Of a stretch of DNA of 64,000 nt, positions 12,564-22,160 are shown piece after piece. A model generated the notes under the pieces. That model was given only the letters and a program-made list of their open reading frames with translations, was not told the origin of the DNA and made no database searches. The stretch comes from Agilicoccus flavus. GTDB taxonomy: Bacteria > Actinomycetota > Actinomycetes > Actinomycetales > Dermatophilaceae. Position numbers and translations under genes: made by a program. The stretch covers positions 1-64,000 of the forward strand of contig NZ_JACYXE010000003.1 of assembly GCF_014857905.1 (NCBI RefSeq), read 5' to 3'. Numbering within the stretch: the first letter of the stretch is position 1; each line of letters begins with the position of its first letter.

Positions 12564-14078
12564 GTGCCCGAGCTGCCCGAACAGTCCGAGAACGTTCCGC
12601 ACGACTCGCCCGCGGCCCGGACGGGCCTGCTGGAGGGATCCGGCTGGGAGGGCCGGCTCTTCTCGGCGGGCCGCGCCGAGCCCGGGGGCGGGACGGCCGA
12701 CGCGGTCGCCCCCGCGACGGGCCGGTCTCTCGGCCGGGTCGCCCTGGCCTCGATCGAGGACGTGGCCGCCGCGGCGGCCACCGCGGCCCGCGCCCAGGTC
12801 GAGTGGGCCGCGACCGGGCCGGAGCGACGCGCGGCCGTCCTCCGCCGGGCCGGTGAGCTGTTCGAGGCCCACGCCGACGAGATCGGCTCGTGGATCGTCT
12901 CGGAGGCCGGGTCGATCCCGCCCAAGGCCGGCCTCGAGACGCACGTCGCGGCGGCGGAGTGCTTCGAGGCCTCCGCCCTCCCGACCCTGCCCCAGGGCGA
13001 CGTGCTCGCCTCCAACGAGCCGCGCTGGTCGTTCGCGCGTCGGCGCCCGGTGGGCGTGGCGAGCGTCATCGCACCGTTCAACTTTCCCCTCATCCTCTCG
13101 ATCCGCGCCGTCGCCCCGGCGCTCGCGCTCGGCAACGCCGTGCTGCTCAAGCCCGACCCCCGGACGGCCGTGTGCGGCGGCGTCGTCCTCGCGCGTGTCT
13201 TCGAGGAGGCCGGGCTGCCGGAGGGTCTTCTGCACGTCCTGCCCGGCGGCGCCGACGTCGGCCAGGCCGCCGTCGTCGACCCCCACGTCGGGGTCGTCGC
13301 GTTCACGGGCTCCACGGCCGCCGGGCGCGCGGTCGGGCGCCTCGCGGGTGAGCACCTGATCAAGGTGTCCCTGGAGCTGGGCGGCAACAACGCGCTCGTC
13401 GTCCTCCCGGGCGTCGACGTGGCCGCGGCGGCGAGCGCCGCGGCCTTCGGCTCCTTCATGCACTCCGGTCAGATCTGCATGACGACGGGTCGACACCTCG
13501 TGCACGAGTCGATCGCGGACGAGTACGTGGCCGCGCTCGCGGAGAAGGCGCGCCACCTGCCCGTGGGCGACCCGGCCACCGAGCAGGTCGCGCTCGGCCC
13601 GATCATCGACGCGACGCAGTACGACCGGATCCGCACGATCGTCGACGACGCGGTCGCCGCGGGCGCCACGCTCGAGGCCGGCGGTCCGCGCGAGGGACTG
13701 TTCTACGGCCCGACGGTGCTCTCGGGCGTCGCCCCCGACAACCCGGCGTGGACGCAGGAGATCTTCGGGCCCGTCGCGCCCGTGACGACGTTCTCGACCC
13801 TCGACGAGGCGGCGGCCCTCGTGAACGACTCCGAGTACGGCCTGTCCGTGGGCATCCTCGGCGACGTGGGGCAGGCGATGGCCCTCGCCGACCGGATCGA
13901 CTCGGGCAAGATCCACATCAACGAGCAGACCGTCAGCGACGAGGCGCAGGCCCCGTTCGGCGGGGTCAAGGCGTCGGGCAACGGCACCCGCATCGGCGGC
14001 CCCACCGCGAACGTCGAGCTGTTCACCGAGACGCAGTGGCTCACGGTGCGCCCGGACATCGCGCCGTACCCGTTCTGA
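12564..14078 (+). CDS. Aldehyde dehydrogenase (benzaldehyde/vanillin dehydrogenase-like)
   Basis: A 504-residue NAD(P)+-dependent aldehyde dehydrogenase. Catalytic Glu is in LELGGNN and catalytic Cys in HSGQICMTTGR. IAPFNFPLILS binds the cofactor, and EIFGPVAPV and FGGVKASGNG are conserved. The HSGQICM pattern and the QTVSDEAQAPFGG end resemble aromatic aldehyde dehydrogenases, but the substrate is an inference. GTG 12564 follows TGGAGG at 12552-12557. It may be co-transcribed with the YchJ-like gene 13 bases downstream. Confidence 0.9.
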   Translation: MPELPEQSENVPHDSPAARTGLLEGSGWEGRLFSAGRAEPGGGTADAVAPATGRSLGRVALASIEDVAAAAATAARAQVEWAATGPERRAAVLRRAGELFEAHADEIGSWIVSEAGSIPPKAGLETHVAAAECFEASALPTLPQGDVLASNEPRWSFARRRPVGVASVIAPFNFPLILSIRAVAPALALGNAVLLKPDPRTAVCGGVVLARVFEEAGLPEGLLHVLPGGADVGQAAVVDPHVGVVAFTGSTAAGRAVGRLAGEHLIKVSLELGGNNALVVLPGVDVAAAASAAAFGSFMHSGQICMTTGRHLVHESIADEYVAALAEKARHLPVGDPATEQVALGPIIDATQYDRIRTIVDDAVAAGATLEAGGPREGLFYGPTVLSGVAPDNPAWTQEIFGPVAPVTTFSTLDEAAALVNDSEYGLSVGILGDVGQAMALADRIDSGKIHINEQTVSDEAQAPFGGVKASGNGTRIGGPTANVELFTETQWLTVRPDIAPYPF

Positions 14079-14091
14079 TGTCGGCGGGCCG

Positions 14092-14568
14092 ATGATGCCG
14101 ACCGATGCGAGCCGGCCGAGCCGCGGCGGGGCGTTCGGCGGGCGCGCCGCCGGCGTCGGGTCGGCGACGATCACCCCGACCCGGCCCGGCGATCCGTGCC
14201 CGTGCGGGTCGAGCCGCGGGTACGCGGCGTGCTGCGGCCGTTACCACGCCGGCGCGCCGGCCCCGGACGCCGCGGCGCTCATGCGCAGCCGGTACGCCGC
14301 GTTCGCCGTCGGCGACGCGCCGTACCTGCTGCGGACCTGGCACCCCCGCACCCGCCCCGAGCAGGTGCGCCTCGACGCCGGGGACCGGTGGACCGGGCTC
14401 GAGGTCGTGGACACCCTCGCGGGCGGGCCGACCGACGAGACCGGCGAGGTGACCTACGTCGCCCGGTCCGTGGGCGCCGACGGGAGGGCGCACGCACTGC
14501 GCGAGCGCGCCCGGTTCACCCGCCGCGGCGGACGCTGGGTCTACGTCGACGGCGACATCGACGACTGA
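14092..14568 (+). CDS. YchJ-like SEC-C motif protein (UPF0225)
   Basis: A 158-residue protein with a zinc-binding SEC-C-type motif, CPCGS...YAACCGRYH, at about residues 36-52, followed by LMRSRYAAFAVGDAPYLLRTWHP, here given only as a pattern of the YchJ family. An NTF2-like fold follows. Function is unknown; the metal site is the same type as in the SecA tail. The N-terminal 30 residues are not conserved, so the true start could be later than the double ATG at 14092/14095. Confidence 0.85.
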   Translation: MMPTDASRPSRGGAFGGRAAGVGSATITPTRPGDPCPCGSSRGYAACCGRYHAGAPAPDAAALMRSRYAAFAVGDAPYLLRTWHPRTRPEQVRLDAGDRWTGLEVVDTLAGGPTDETGEVTYVARSVGADGRAHALRERARFTRRGGRWVYVDGDIDD

Positions 14569-14595
14569 GGGTCGGGGCGGGCCCGGCGGGGTCCG

Positions 14596-14629
14596 TACGA
14601 TGAGGTGACAGTCCCGCGGTGACCGCGGG
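14596..14629 (+). promoter_or_regulatory. Putative aspS promoter and leader hairpin
   Basis: TACGAT at 14596-14601 is a plausible -10 box. Immediately after, CCCGCGG (14613-14619) and CCGCGGG (14623-14629) form a perfect seven-base stem with a TGA loop near the expected transcript start. The role is unknown, and no T-box features are seen. Confidence 0.35.
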
Positions 14630-14683
14630 TCCGAGCCCCCATCGCGCCCCGCACCGTCTATGCGGGGGCCAGGAAGGAACACC

Positions 14684-16519
14684 GTGCTGCGCACCCATTC
14701 CGCCGGAACCCTGCGTGCCGCCGACACCGGCACCACCGTCACGCTCACCGGCTGGGTGGCGCGGCGGCGCGATCACGGTGGGGTGGCGTTCATCGACCTG
14801 CGGGACGCCTCCGGTGTCGTCCAGGTCGTCGCCCGCGACGAGGTGCTCACGGGGGCGGCGCACGACCTGCGCAACGAGTACTGCGTCAAGGTCGTCGGCG
14901 AGGTCGCGCCCCGCGACCCCAAGGACGTCAACCCCAACCTCCCGACGGGTGAGATCGACGTCGTCGCCACCGCCATCGAGGTGCTCTCGCCGAGCGCGCC
15001 GCTGCCGTTCCAGATCGACGAGCGCGTCACCGTCGGCGAGGAGGCCCGGCTCAAGCACCGCTACCTCGACCTGCGCCGCCCCGGCGCCCAGAGCGCCGCC
15101 GCCGCGCTCCGGCTGCGCTCCAAGGTGAGCCAGGCCGCCCGTTCGGTGCTCGGCGAACGCGACTTCGTCGAGATCGAGACGCCCACGCTGACCCGCTCGA
15201 CCCCGGAGGGCGCCCGCGACTTCCTCGTGCCCGCCCGTCTCGCGCCCGGCTCCTGGTACGCCCTCCCGCAGAGCCCGCAGCTGTTCAAGCAGCTCCTCAT
15301 GGTCGCGGGCATGGAGCGCTACTACCAGATCGCGCGCTGCTACCGCGACGAGGACTTCCGCGCCGACCGCCAGCCCGAGTTCACCCAGCTCGACATCGAG
15401 ATGAGCTTCGTCACCCAGGACGACGTCCTCGAGCTCGGCGAGGCGCTGGCCAAGAAGATCTGGGCCCTCATCGACGTCGACCTGCCCACGCCGTTCCCGC
15501 GGATGACGTACGCCGAGGCGATGGCGCGCTACGGCACCGACAAGCCCGACCTGCGCTTCGGCGTCGAGCTCGTCGACTGCACGGCGTACTTCGCCGACAC
15601 GACGTTCCGGGTCTTCCAGAACGAGTACGTCGGCGCCGTCGTCATGCCCGGCGGCGCGAGCCAGCCCCGTCGACAGTTCGACGCCTGGCAGGAGTGGGCC
15701 AAGCAGCGCGGCGCCCGCGGCCTGGCGTACGTGACGGTCGCCGAGGACGGCACCCTGGCGGGGCCCGTGGCCAAGAACCTCTCCGACGCCGAGCGCGACG
15801 GCCTCGCCGCGCACGTCGGCGCGACGCCCGGCGACTGCATCTTCTTCGCGGCCGACACGACGCGGGCCGCTCGCGCGCTGCTCGGAGCCGGCCGCCTCGA
15901 GATCGGCAAGCGGTGCGGGCTCATCGACGAGTCGGCGTGGAGTTTCCTCTGGGTGCTCGACGCCCCGCTGTTCGAGCCGGCCTCGGACGCGGTCGCCTCG
16001 GGTGACGTCGCGGTCGGCTCCGGCGCGTGGACCGCGGTCCACCACGCGTTCACCTCGCCGAAGGACGAGTTCCTCGACACGTTCGACACCGACCCCGGCC
16101 CGGCGCTCGCCTACGCCTACGACATGGTCTGCAACGGCAACGAGATCGGCGGGGGCTCGATCCGTATCCACCGCCGCGACGTGCAGGAACGCGTGTTCAA
16201 GGTCATGGGCCTGAGCGAGGCGGAGGCGCAGGAGAAGTTCGGCTTCCTCCTCGACGCGTTCGCCTTCGGCGCGCCGCCGCACGGCGGCATCGCCTTCGGG
16301 TGGGACCGGATCGTCATGCTGCTCGGCGGTTACGACTCGATCCGCGACGTCATCGCCTTCCCCAAGTCCGGCGGCGGCTACGACCCGCTCACCGACGCGC
16401 CGGCGCCGATCACCGCGGCCCAGCGCAAGGAGGCGGGCATCGACGCCAAGCCCAAGAAGACCGAGACCGCCGGCGAGGCGACTCTCGACACCTCCGCCGT
16501 GGCGCCGAAGGAGAGCTGA
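14684..16519 (+). CDS. aspS: Aspartyl-tRNA synthetase
   Basis: A 611-residue bacterial-type class IIb synthetase. The N-terminal OB anticodon-binding domain is seen in [20 protein letters not shown]. Class II motif 2 is [19 protein letters not shown], the GAD insertion lies in the middle, and motif 3 is [15 protein letters not shown] near residue 540. GTG 14684 follows AGGAAGGA at 14671-14678. About 25 residues of Lys/Ala/Glu-rich tail follow the conserved end. Whether it is discriminating or also charges tRNA-Asn cannot be told here. Confidence 0.96.
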   Translation: MLRTHSAGTLRAADTGTTVTLTGWVARRRDHGGVAFIDLRDASGVVQVVARDEVLTGAAHDLRNEYCVKVVGEVAPRDPKDVNPNLPTGEIDVVATAIEVLSPSAPLPFQIDERVTVGEEARLKHRYLDLRRPGAQSAAAALRLRSKVSQAARSVLGERDFVEIETPTLTRSTPEGARDFLVPARLAPGSWYALPQSPQLFKQLLMVAGMERYYQIARCYRDEDFRADRQPEFTQLDIEMSFVTQDDVLELGEALAKKIWALIDVDLPTPFPRMTYAEAMARYGTDKPDLRFGVELVDCTAYFADTTFRVFQNEYVGAVVMPGGASQPRRQFDAWQEWAKQRGARGLAYVTVAEDGTLAGPVAKNLSDAERDGLAAHVGATPGDCIFFAADTTRAARALLGAGRLEIGKRCGLIDESAWSFLWVLDAPLFEPASDAVASGDVAVGSGAWTAVHHAFTSPKDEFLDTFDTDPGPALAYAYDMVCNGNEIGGGSIRIHRRDVQERVFKVMGLSEAEAQEKFGFLLDAFAFGAPPHGGIAFGWDRIVMLLGGYDSIRDVIAFPKSGGGYDPLTDAPAPITAAQRKEAGIDAKPKKTETAGEATLDTSAVAPKES

Positions 16520-16521
16520 TC

Positions 16522-17139
16522 GTGGCGGGTCGCTCCGTCCACACCGTGCTCTTCGACGCCGACGGGCTGCTGCAGCACCCGGCCGCGGGGTGGGCGGAGC
16601 GCCTGTCCGGGTTCGACGACGGCGACCCCGAGGGGTTCCTCGTCGCCCTGTGGGAGGCCGAGCGGCCGGCCCTGGAGGGGCGGGAGACGCTGCGTGACAG
16701 CGTGACCCGCCTCCTGGCCTCTCGCGGCCTCGACGAGGGACGCGCCGACGAGGTGTGCGCCCTGTGGGACAACATCGAGGTCGACCAGGAGGCCTGGCAG
16801 CTCGTGCGCGACGTGGCCGACGCCGGCGTCGCCTGCCACCTCGCGACGAACCAGCAGAGCTACCGCCGGGATCTGATGATCGACCTCGGCTACGGCGACC
16901 TCGTCGAGCACGCCTTCTACTCGTGCGACCTCGGGCACGCCAAGCCGGATCCCGAGTACTTCCGGGCGATCCTGGCCCGGTTGGACGCCGGGCCCGACGG
17001 CGTCGTCTTCGTCGACGACCGCGTCGACAACGTGGAGGCGGCCCGATCCGTCGGCCTCGACGCCCACGTCCACGACCCGTCGACCGGTGCCGAGGGGCTG
17101 CGCGGCGTGCTGCGGGCCGCGGGGGTGCCCGGCGCCTGA
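16522..17139 (+). CDS. HAD superfamily hydrolase (haloacid dehalogenase-like)
   Basis: A 205-residue HAD subfamily IA protein. Motif I is LFDADGLLQ, where the second Asp (nucleophile+2) is kept. Motif II is HLATNQQ, motif III the Lys of HAKPDPEYF, and motif IV VFVDDRVDNVEAA. Substrate unknown; the YCSCDLGHAKPD-like region resembles phosphatase rather than dehalogenase members. GTG 16522 is two bases past the aspS stop, with AAGGAGAG at about 16508-16515 inside aspS, so it is likely co-transcribed with aspS. Confidence 0.85.
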   Translation: MAGRSVHTVLFDADGLLQHPAAGWAERLSGFDDGDPEGFLVALWEAERPALEGRETLRDSVTRLLASRGLDEGRADEVCALWDNIEVDQEAWQLVRDVADAGVACHLATNQQSYRRDLMIDLGYGDLVEHAFYSCDLGHAKPDPEYFRAILARLDAGPDGVVFVDDRVDNVEAARSVGLDAHVHDPSTGAEGLRGVLRAAGVPGA

Positions 17140-17154
17140 GTCGCCGCCCGATCG

Positions 17155-17175
17155 CCCCGCGGCACCTCCGTGGGG
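17155..17175. terminator. Hairpin between convergent genes
   Basis: CCCCGCGG (17155-17162) and CCGTGGGG (17168-17175) form an eight-pair stem with one G-T pair and a five-base loop, between the ends of the HAD gene and the GH42 gene. Confidence 0.5.
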
Positions 17176-17197
17176 GCCGAGGGCGGTCGGTGAGGGC

Positions 17198-19207
17198 TCA
17201 GGCCCGGGCCCGCGCCAGGACGGCGACGCCCCCGGCCTCGAGGTCGAAGGGTTCCGTGATCTCCCGGCCCGAGACGAGGTCGTGACCGGTGCAGGGGACG
17301 CGCACCGCCGCCGGAGCGTGGTTGAGCGCGAACGTCCACGTGGTCGTGCGGTCCGTGCGCCGCACGATCTCGAGCCCGTCGGGCAGGGCGGCGTGGGCGA
17401 CGCCGGCCGCGTCGAGCACGCCGGCGAGCAGGCCGCGCAGGGTCTCCTCGTCGGGCAGCGTGGAGCAGTACCAGGCGGATCCGCCACCGGGCAGGTCGCG
17501 CCGGGTCATCGCCGGGCGGCCGGCCTGGCGCCCGGACGCGTACGAGTCGAGCACCGCCGCCTCGGCCTCGGACGCGAGCGTGACGTGCTCGGTCCAGGCC
17601 GAGCCGGAGCCGCCGCCCGCGAGCGCGACGACGTCGCCGGGCAGGAGCGGGTCGAACTCCTCGACGCGCACGCCGAGCAGGTCGGCGAACGCCCCCGGGT
17701 ACCCGCCCAGGCGGACGTGGTCGTGCTCGTCGACGACGCCCGAGAAGAAGGTGACGAGGACGTGCGCGCCGGCCCGCGCGGCCTGCCCGATGCGCCGGGC
17801 GTTCTCGTCGGTCACGAGATAGAGCGTCGGCACGACGAGGACGTCGTAGCCGGACAGGTCGACGTCGGGGTGGAGTAGGTCGGCGCTCACCCCCATCGCG
17901 CGCAACGCCCGGTGGATCTCCTGCCCCGTGGTGACCTGGCCCAGCGCGGAGTCCGGCATCGCCGGCCCTTCGGCGGCCCACCGCGCCTGCGTGTCGTGCA
18001 GGATCGCCACCGGCGCCTCGACGCGGCTCCCGGCCACCCCACGCAGGCGCCCCAGCACGGCGCCCAGCTCGCACACCTCCCGGAACCGGGCGCTGTCCGC
18101 CCCGGCGTGGGGCAGCATCGCCGAGTGCCACTTCTCGGCGCCGGCGCGCGACGCCCGCCACTGGAAGTAGCCGACGGTGTCGGCGCCGCGAGCGACGTGG
18201 GCGAGGGAGTCCCGCAGCGTCTGACCCGAGCGCTTGGCCGGGTTCGTCGGCTGCCAGTTGACCGCGGACGTCGAGTGCTCCATGAGCATCCACGGCCCGC
18301 CGCCGGCCAGGCCGCGGGTGACGTCGCCGGAGAAGGCGAGCTCGGCGTGACGGTGCGGCAGGGTGTCGACGACGTAGTGGTCGGTCGAGACGACGTCGAC
18401 GTGCGGGGCCCAGCGGTGGTAGTCGAGGTGGTCGAAGTGCGTCATCGTCATGAAGTTCGTCGTCAGTGGCACGTCGGGCGAGTGTTCGCGCACCGCCGCC
18501 GTCTCGGCCCGGAACTGATCGAGGAGGGCGTCGGAGGAGAACCGCCGGTAGTCGAGCACGTGGGTGGGGTTGGCGATCGTCGTCGTGCGCCGCGGCGGGA
18601 GGACCTCCTCGAGGTCGCCGTAGCGCTGCGACCAGAACGCGGTGCCCCAGGCGTGGTCGAGGGCGTCGAGGTCGGGGTACCGCCGCGCGAGCCAGACCCG
18701 GAATGCGGCGGCGCACGTGTCGCAGTAGCAGGGCAGGTTGTGGCAGGCGTACTCGTTCGAGACGTGCCACATCGCGAGAGCCGGGTGGTCGGCGTAGCGC
18801 TGCGCGACGCGCCCGGCCAGGGCCACCGCCTTCTCCCGGAAGACGGGCGACGTCGGGCACCACGCCTGCCGGCTGCCGGGCCACAGGGTGCGGCCGTCGA
18901 CGTCGACGGGCAGGATCTGCGGGTAGGCGCGGCTCAGCCACGGGGGTGGGGTCGCCGTCGCGGTCGCGAGGTCGACGGCGATCCCGTGCCCGCCTAGGAG
19001 GTCCATGACCTCGTCGAGCCACTCGAACTCGTACTCGCCCTCGCGGGGCTCGAGGTGGCTCCAGGAGAAGACGCCCACCGTGACGAAGGTGACGCCGGCC
19101 CGCCGCATGAGGTCCACGTCCTGGCGCCACGTCGCGGCGTCCCACTGCTCGGGGTTGTAGTCGCCGCCGTAGCCGATGCCGCCCGCGTTGATCCGCTCCC
19201 AGGTCAT
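17198..19207 (-). CDS. Beta-galactosidase, glycoside hydrolase family 42
   Basis: A 669-residue GH42 enzyme hydrolysing terminal beta-galactosides. Three family domains are visible: the TIM barrel with acid/base Glu in MWHVSNEYACHN and nucleophile Glu in WMLMEHSTSAVNWQ; the trimerisation domain (YDVLVVPTLYLVT); and a C-terminal beta domain. Cysteines at the family zinc positions are kept (one in RQAWCPTSP, three in LPCYCDTC). No signal peptide, so cytoplasmic. ATG 19207 is preferred, with GGGTGG upstream; an in-frame GTG at 19216 adds three residues. No sugar transporter or LacI-type regulator is adjacent, which is unusual for GH42 genes. Confidence 0.93.
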   Translation of the reverse strand: MTWERINAGGIGYGGDYNPEQWDAATWRQDVDLMRRAGVTFVTVGVFSWSHLEPREGEYEFEWLDEVMDLLGGHGIAVDLATATATPPPWLSRAYPQILPVDVDGRTLWPGSRQAWCPTSPVFREKAVALAGRVAQRYADHPALAMWHVSNEYACHNLPCYCDTCAAAFRVWLARRYPDLDALDHAWGTAFWSQRYGDLEEVLPPRRTTTIANPTHVLDYRRFSSDALLDQFRAETAAVREHSPDVPLTTNFMTMTHFDHLDYHRWAPHVDVVSTDHYVVDTLPHRHAELAFSGDVTRGLAGGGPWMLMEHSTSAVNWQPTNPAKRSGQTLRDSLAHVARGADTVGYFQWRASRAGAEKWHSAMLPHAGADSARFREVCELGAVLGRLRGVAGSRVEAPVAILHDTQARWAAEGPAMPDSALGQVTTGQEIHRALRAMGVSADLLHPDVDLSGYDVLVVPTLYLVTDENARRIGQAARAGAHVLVTFFSGVVDEHDHVRLGGYPGAFADLLGVRVEEFDPLLPGDVVALAGGGSGSAWTEHVTLASEAEAAVLDSYASGRQAGRPAMTRRDLPGGGSAWYCSTLPDEETLRGLLAGVLDAAGVAHAALPDGLEIVRRTDRTTTWTFALNHAPAAVRVPCTGHDLVSGREITEPFDLEAGGVAVLARARA

Positions 19208-19313
19208 GGCCGCCACCCTACGGTCGCCGGTGCGGCGCGCGAGGTCCGTGCGTGTCCGGTCTCACGCCCACCGGCCCTGGGCGTCCGGGGTGGTGCGGGC
19301 CCACCATGGAGGC

Positions 19314-21320
19314 ATGAGCGATGTCAGCGACGTCATCCGCGAGACCCTCGACGGCCCCTGGGCCCGCGTTCGTGAGCGCGCCCGGACCCAGACCGAGCCC
19401 GGGCGGTTCGGGCCGCCCGAGGCCGACCTGCCGATCGAGGAGTACCGCGCCCGGGTCCACGACCAGCTCCTCGACCTCGCCTCCCTCGGATTTGCCGGCC
19501 TCGGGCTCTCGGCGGACCAGGAGGGGACCGATCAGGGCGCCTCCGTCACCGCCTTCGAGATGATCGGGCACGGGGACCTCTCGCTCTTCGTCAAGGCGGG
19601 GGTCCAGTGGGGGCTGTTCGGCGGGGCGGTGGCGGCGCTCGGCACCGCCCGTCACCACGAGCTCTACCTCGAGCCGATCGCGCAGGCGCGCCTGCTCGGG
19701 TGCTTCGCGATGACCGAGACCGGCCACGGTTCGGACGTGCAGTCCCTGCGGACGACGATCACGCACGACCCGGCGACCGACGAGCTCGTCGTGCACACGC
19801 CCGACCCGTCGGCGCGCAAGGACTACATCGGCAACGCCGCCCGGGACGGCCGGTTGGCCGCCGTGTTCGGCCAGCTCGTCACCGCCGACGGCACGGGCCA
19901 CGGGGTCCACTGCGTCCTCGTGCCCATCCGCGACGAGGCCGGCGCCGCGATGCCGGGCGTGCTCATCGGTGACTGCGGAGGCAAGGCGGGCCTGCCCGGG
20001 GTCGACAACGGCCGCCTCACGTTCGACCACGTGCGTGTGCCGCGCGCGAACCTCCTCGACCGGTACGGCTCGATCGACGCGGCCGGCGCCTACTCCTCAC
20101 CCATCGCCTCCGACGGCAAGCGGTTCTTCACCATGCTCGGCACGCTCGTGCGCGGTCGCATCACCGTCGGCGCCGCCGCCGGGTCGGCCACCCGCAACGC
20201 GCTGACCCTCGCGGTCGTCTACGGCCTGGCGCGTCGCCAGTTCGCCGGACCCGACGGGCAGGACGTCGTGCTCCTGGACTACCGCGCCCACCAGCGCAAG
20301 CTCCTGCCGGCGCTCGCCCGGTCCTACGCGCTCATGCTCGCCCAGAACGAGCTCACGGCCGCGATGCACGAGGTGCTGCACGCCGACGAGCGGGCGGACC
20401 GCGGGGGAGCCGAGGGCGTCGAGGGCGAGCACGGCCCCGGGCCGGGGGAGCGGGACCGCCGCCGCCTGGAGACCCGGGCCGCGGCACTGAAGGTGGCGAA
20501 CACCTCGCACGCGTCGGCGACGATCCAGACGTGCCGCGAGGCCTGCGGCGGCGCGGGCTATCTGTCCTTCAACCGGCTGGGCAAGCTGCGGGCCGACACC
20601 GACGTCTTCACGACCTTCGAGGGCGACAACACCGTGCTCCTGCAGCTCGTCGGCAAGAGCCTGCTCACGGCCTACGCCGACCAGTTCGAGGCGATGAACC
20701 ACGTGCAGGCGGTGGCGGCCGTCGCGCGCCAGGCCGGTGAGGCGTTGCTCGAGCGGACGATCAGCGGCTCCCTCGTGCAGCGCCTCGTCACGGGATCGCG
20801 CGGGCGCGACGCCGACGACGCGCTGCGCGACCGCGGGGGCCAGCTCGACCTGTTCACCGATCGTGAGCGGCACGTCCTCGAGACGCTCGCCGGCCGGGTG
20901 CGCCGCGCGCGCAAGGACGACCCGCACCAGGCCTGGGAGACGTTCAACGACGCCCAGGAGCACGTGCTCGAGGCGGCCCGCGCCCACATCGACCGGATCC
21001 TGCTCGAGGCCTTCGCCGCCGCCGTCGACTCGACCCCCGCCGGGCCGGCCCGGGACCTGCTCGACCTCGTCGGAGACCTCTACGCGGCCTCGACGATCGA
21101 GGCGAACCGGGCGTGGTACCTCGAACACGGGCGCATGTCGCCCGAGCAGGCGAAGGACCTGACCCGCCACGTCGACGACCTCCTCGTGGCGGTCCGCCCG
21201 CACGTCCGGACGCTCGTCGACGCGTTCGCGATCCCGCGGGAGTGGCTCGTCAGCGACCTCCTCGACCCGCTGACCAGTGAGGAGGTCGCCGCGTCGGTGT
21301 CCGCCGGGCCGGCGACCTGA
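19314..21320 (+). CDS. Acyl-CoA dehydrogenase/oxidase family protein (ACOX-like)
   Basis: A 668-residue flavoprotein, long like acyl-CoA oxidases rather than the 380-residue dehydrogenases. LGCFAMTETGHGSDV is the flavin/substrate-binding signature. CREACGGAGYLSFNRLG and FTTFEGDNTVLLQ are typical of the acyl-CoA oxidase family, and an ACOX-type helical C-terminal domain follows. It likely desaturates acyl-CoA thioesters in beta-oxidation. An acidic Gly/Glu-rich insertion near residues 360-385 is not conserved. ATG 19314 follows ATGGAGG. It is divergent from the GH42 gene, with 106 bases between. Confidence 0.9.
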   Translation: MSDVSDVIRETLDGPWARVRERARTQTEPGRFGPPEADLPIEEYRARVHDQLLDLASLGFAGLGLSADQEGTDQGASVTAFEMIGHGDLSLFVKAGVQWGLFGGAVAALGTARHHELYLEPIAQARLLGCFAMTETGHGSDVQSLRTTITHDPATDELVVHTPDPSARKDYIGNAARDGRLAAVFGQLVTADGTGHGVHCVLVPIRDEAGAAMPGVLIGDCGGKAGLPGVDNGRLTFDHVRVPRANLLDRYGSIDAAGAYSSPIASDGKRFFTMLGTLVRGRITVGAAAGSATRNALTLAVVYGLARRQFAGPDGQDVVLLDYRAHQRKLLPALARSYALMLAQNELTAAMHEVLHADERADRGGAEGVEGEHGPGPGERDRRRLETRAAALKVANTSHASATIQTCREACGGAGYLSFNRLGKLRADTDVFTTFEGDNTVLLQLVGKSLLTAYADQFEAMNHVQAVAAVARQAGEALLERTISGSLVQRLVTGSRGRDADDALRDRGGQLDLFTDRERHVLETLAGRVRRARKDDPHQAWETFNDAQEHVLEAARAHIDRILLEAFAAAVDSTPAGPARDLLDLVGDLYAASTIEANRAWYLEHGRMSPEQAKDLTRHVDDLLVAVRPHVRTLVDAFAIPREWLVSDLLDPLTSEEVAASVSAGPAT

Positions 21321-21345
21321 GCCCGGCGGCACAGCCGTCACGAGG

Positions 21346-21377
21346 ACCGGTCGGGTCGAGCGCCGGCCCTGACCGGT
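21346..21377. terminator. Bidirectional hairpin terminator
   Basis: ACCGGTC-GGG (21346-21355) pairs with CCC-t-GACCGGT (21367-21377), ten pairs with one bulged base and an 11-base loop. It lies between the convergent acyl-CoA oxidase and HAD genes. Confidence 0.6.
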
Positions 21378-21393
21378 CGGACAGGTCGCGCGG

Positions 21394-22047
21394 TCAGTGG
21401 CTCGGGCGGGCCGTGAGCAGGAGGGCGGCGAGCTCGGTGAGGTCGGCGACGGGCAGGTCGCCGTCGTCGCGCCGGAGGGAGGCGATGCGGGCGCCCGCGG
21501 CGCGTCCCGCCGCGATCCCCGTGCCGCTGTCCTCGACGACGAGGCAGCGCTCGACGTCGACGCCGAGGCGGGCCGCCCCGAGCCGGTAGCTCGCCGGGTC
21601 GGGCTTGCCGAGCTCGACCTCGTCGACGGTGACGAGCTCGGGCACCTCGACGCCGGCTGCGGCGAGCCGGGCCCGCGCCAGGCCGCGGTCGGCGTTGGTC
21701 ACGACCGCCCAGGGCAGCCCGATCCGGGCCAGGGCGTCGATGAGCTCCGCCGCCCCGACGGCGGCCACGATGCCGTCGGTGTCGGCGGTCTCGCGCCGCA
21801 GGTGGACCTGGTTCTCGGCGACGAGCTCCGCGGGGGACAGGTCCGGGCGGAAGCGCCGCATCGTCTCCTCGCCGGTGGCCCCGTGGCAGACGGCGACGAC
21901 GGCGTCGGGATCGACGTCGTGCTCGAGCGCCCAGCGCCGCCACAGGCGCTCGACGGCGGCGTCGGAGTCGACGAGCGTGCCGTCCATGTCGACGAGCAGG
22001 GCGACGACGTCGGTGAGATCGACGTCGGTGAGACGGGGGGCGGTCAA
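21394..22047 (-). CDS. HAD phosphatase, sugar-phosphate type
   Basis: A 217-residue HAD subfamily IA phosphatase. Motif I is LLVDMDGTLVDSD, motif II VVTNADR, motif III the Lys in ELGKPDPASY, and motif IV VVEDSGTGIAAG. The HGATGEET cap motif resembles glycerol-1-phosphate and 2-deoxyglucose-6-phosphate phosphatases. A TTG start at 22047 is chosen because a perfect AGGAGG precedes it by five bases and homology starts right after. The open frame runs further upstream but without similarity. The gene lies downstream of the GNAT gene on the same strand. Confidence 0.88.
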   Translation of the reverse strand: MTAPRLTDVDLTDVVALLVDMDGTLVDSDAAVERLWRRWALEHDVDPDAVVAVCHGATGEETMRRFRPDLSPAELVAENQVHLRRETADTDGIVAAVGAAELIDALARIGLPWAVVTNADRGLARARLAAAGVEVPELVTVDEVELGKPDPASYRLGAARLGVDVERCLVVEDSGTGIAAGRAAGARIASLRRDDGDLPVADLTELAALLLTARPSH

Positions 22048-22160
22048 GGGGTCCTCCTGCAGGTGGGCGGTGGTGTCGGCGACGGCGACCGCGGTGCCCG
22101 CGGCGATCGCCGGGAGCGAGACGGGGCATACCGCGCGGGTCTCCTCCCGCGGCCGCCGGG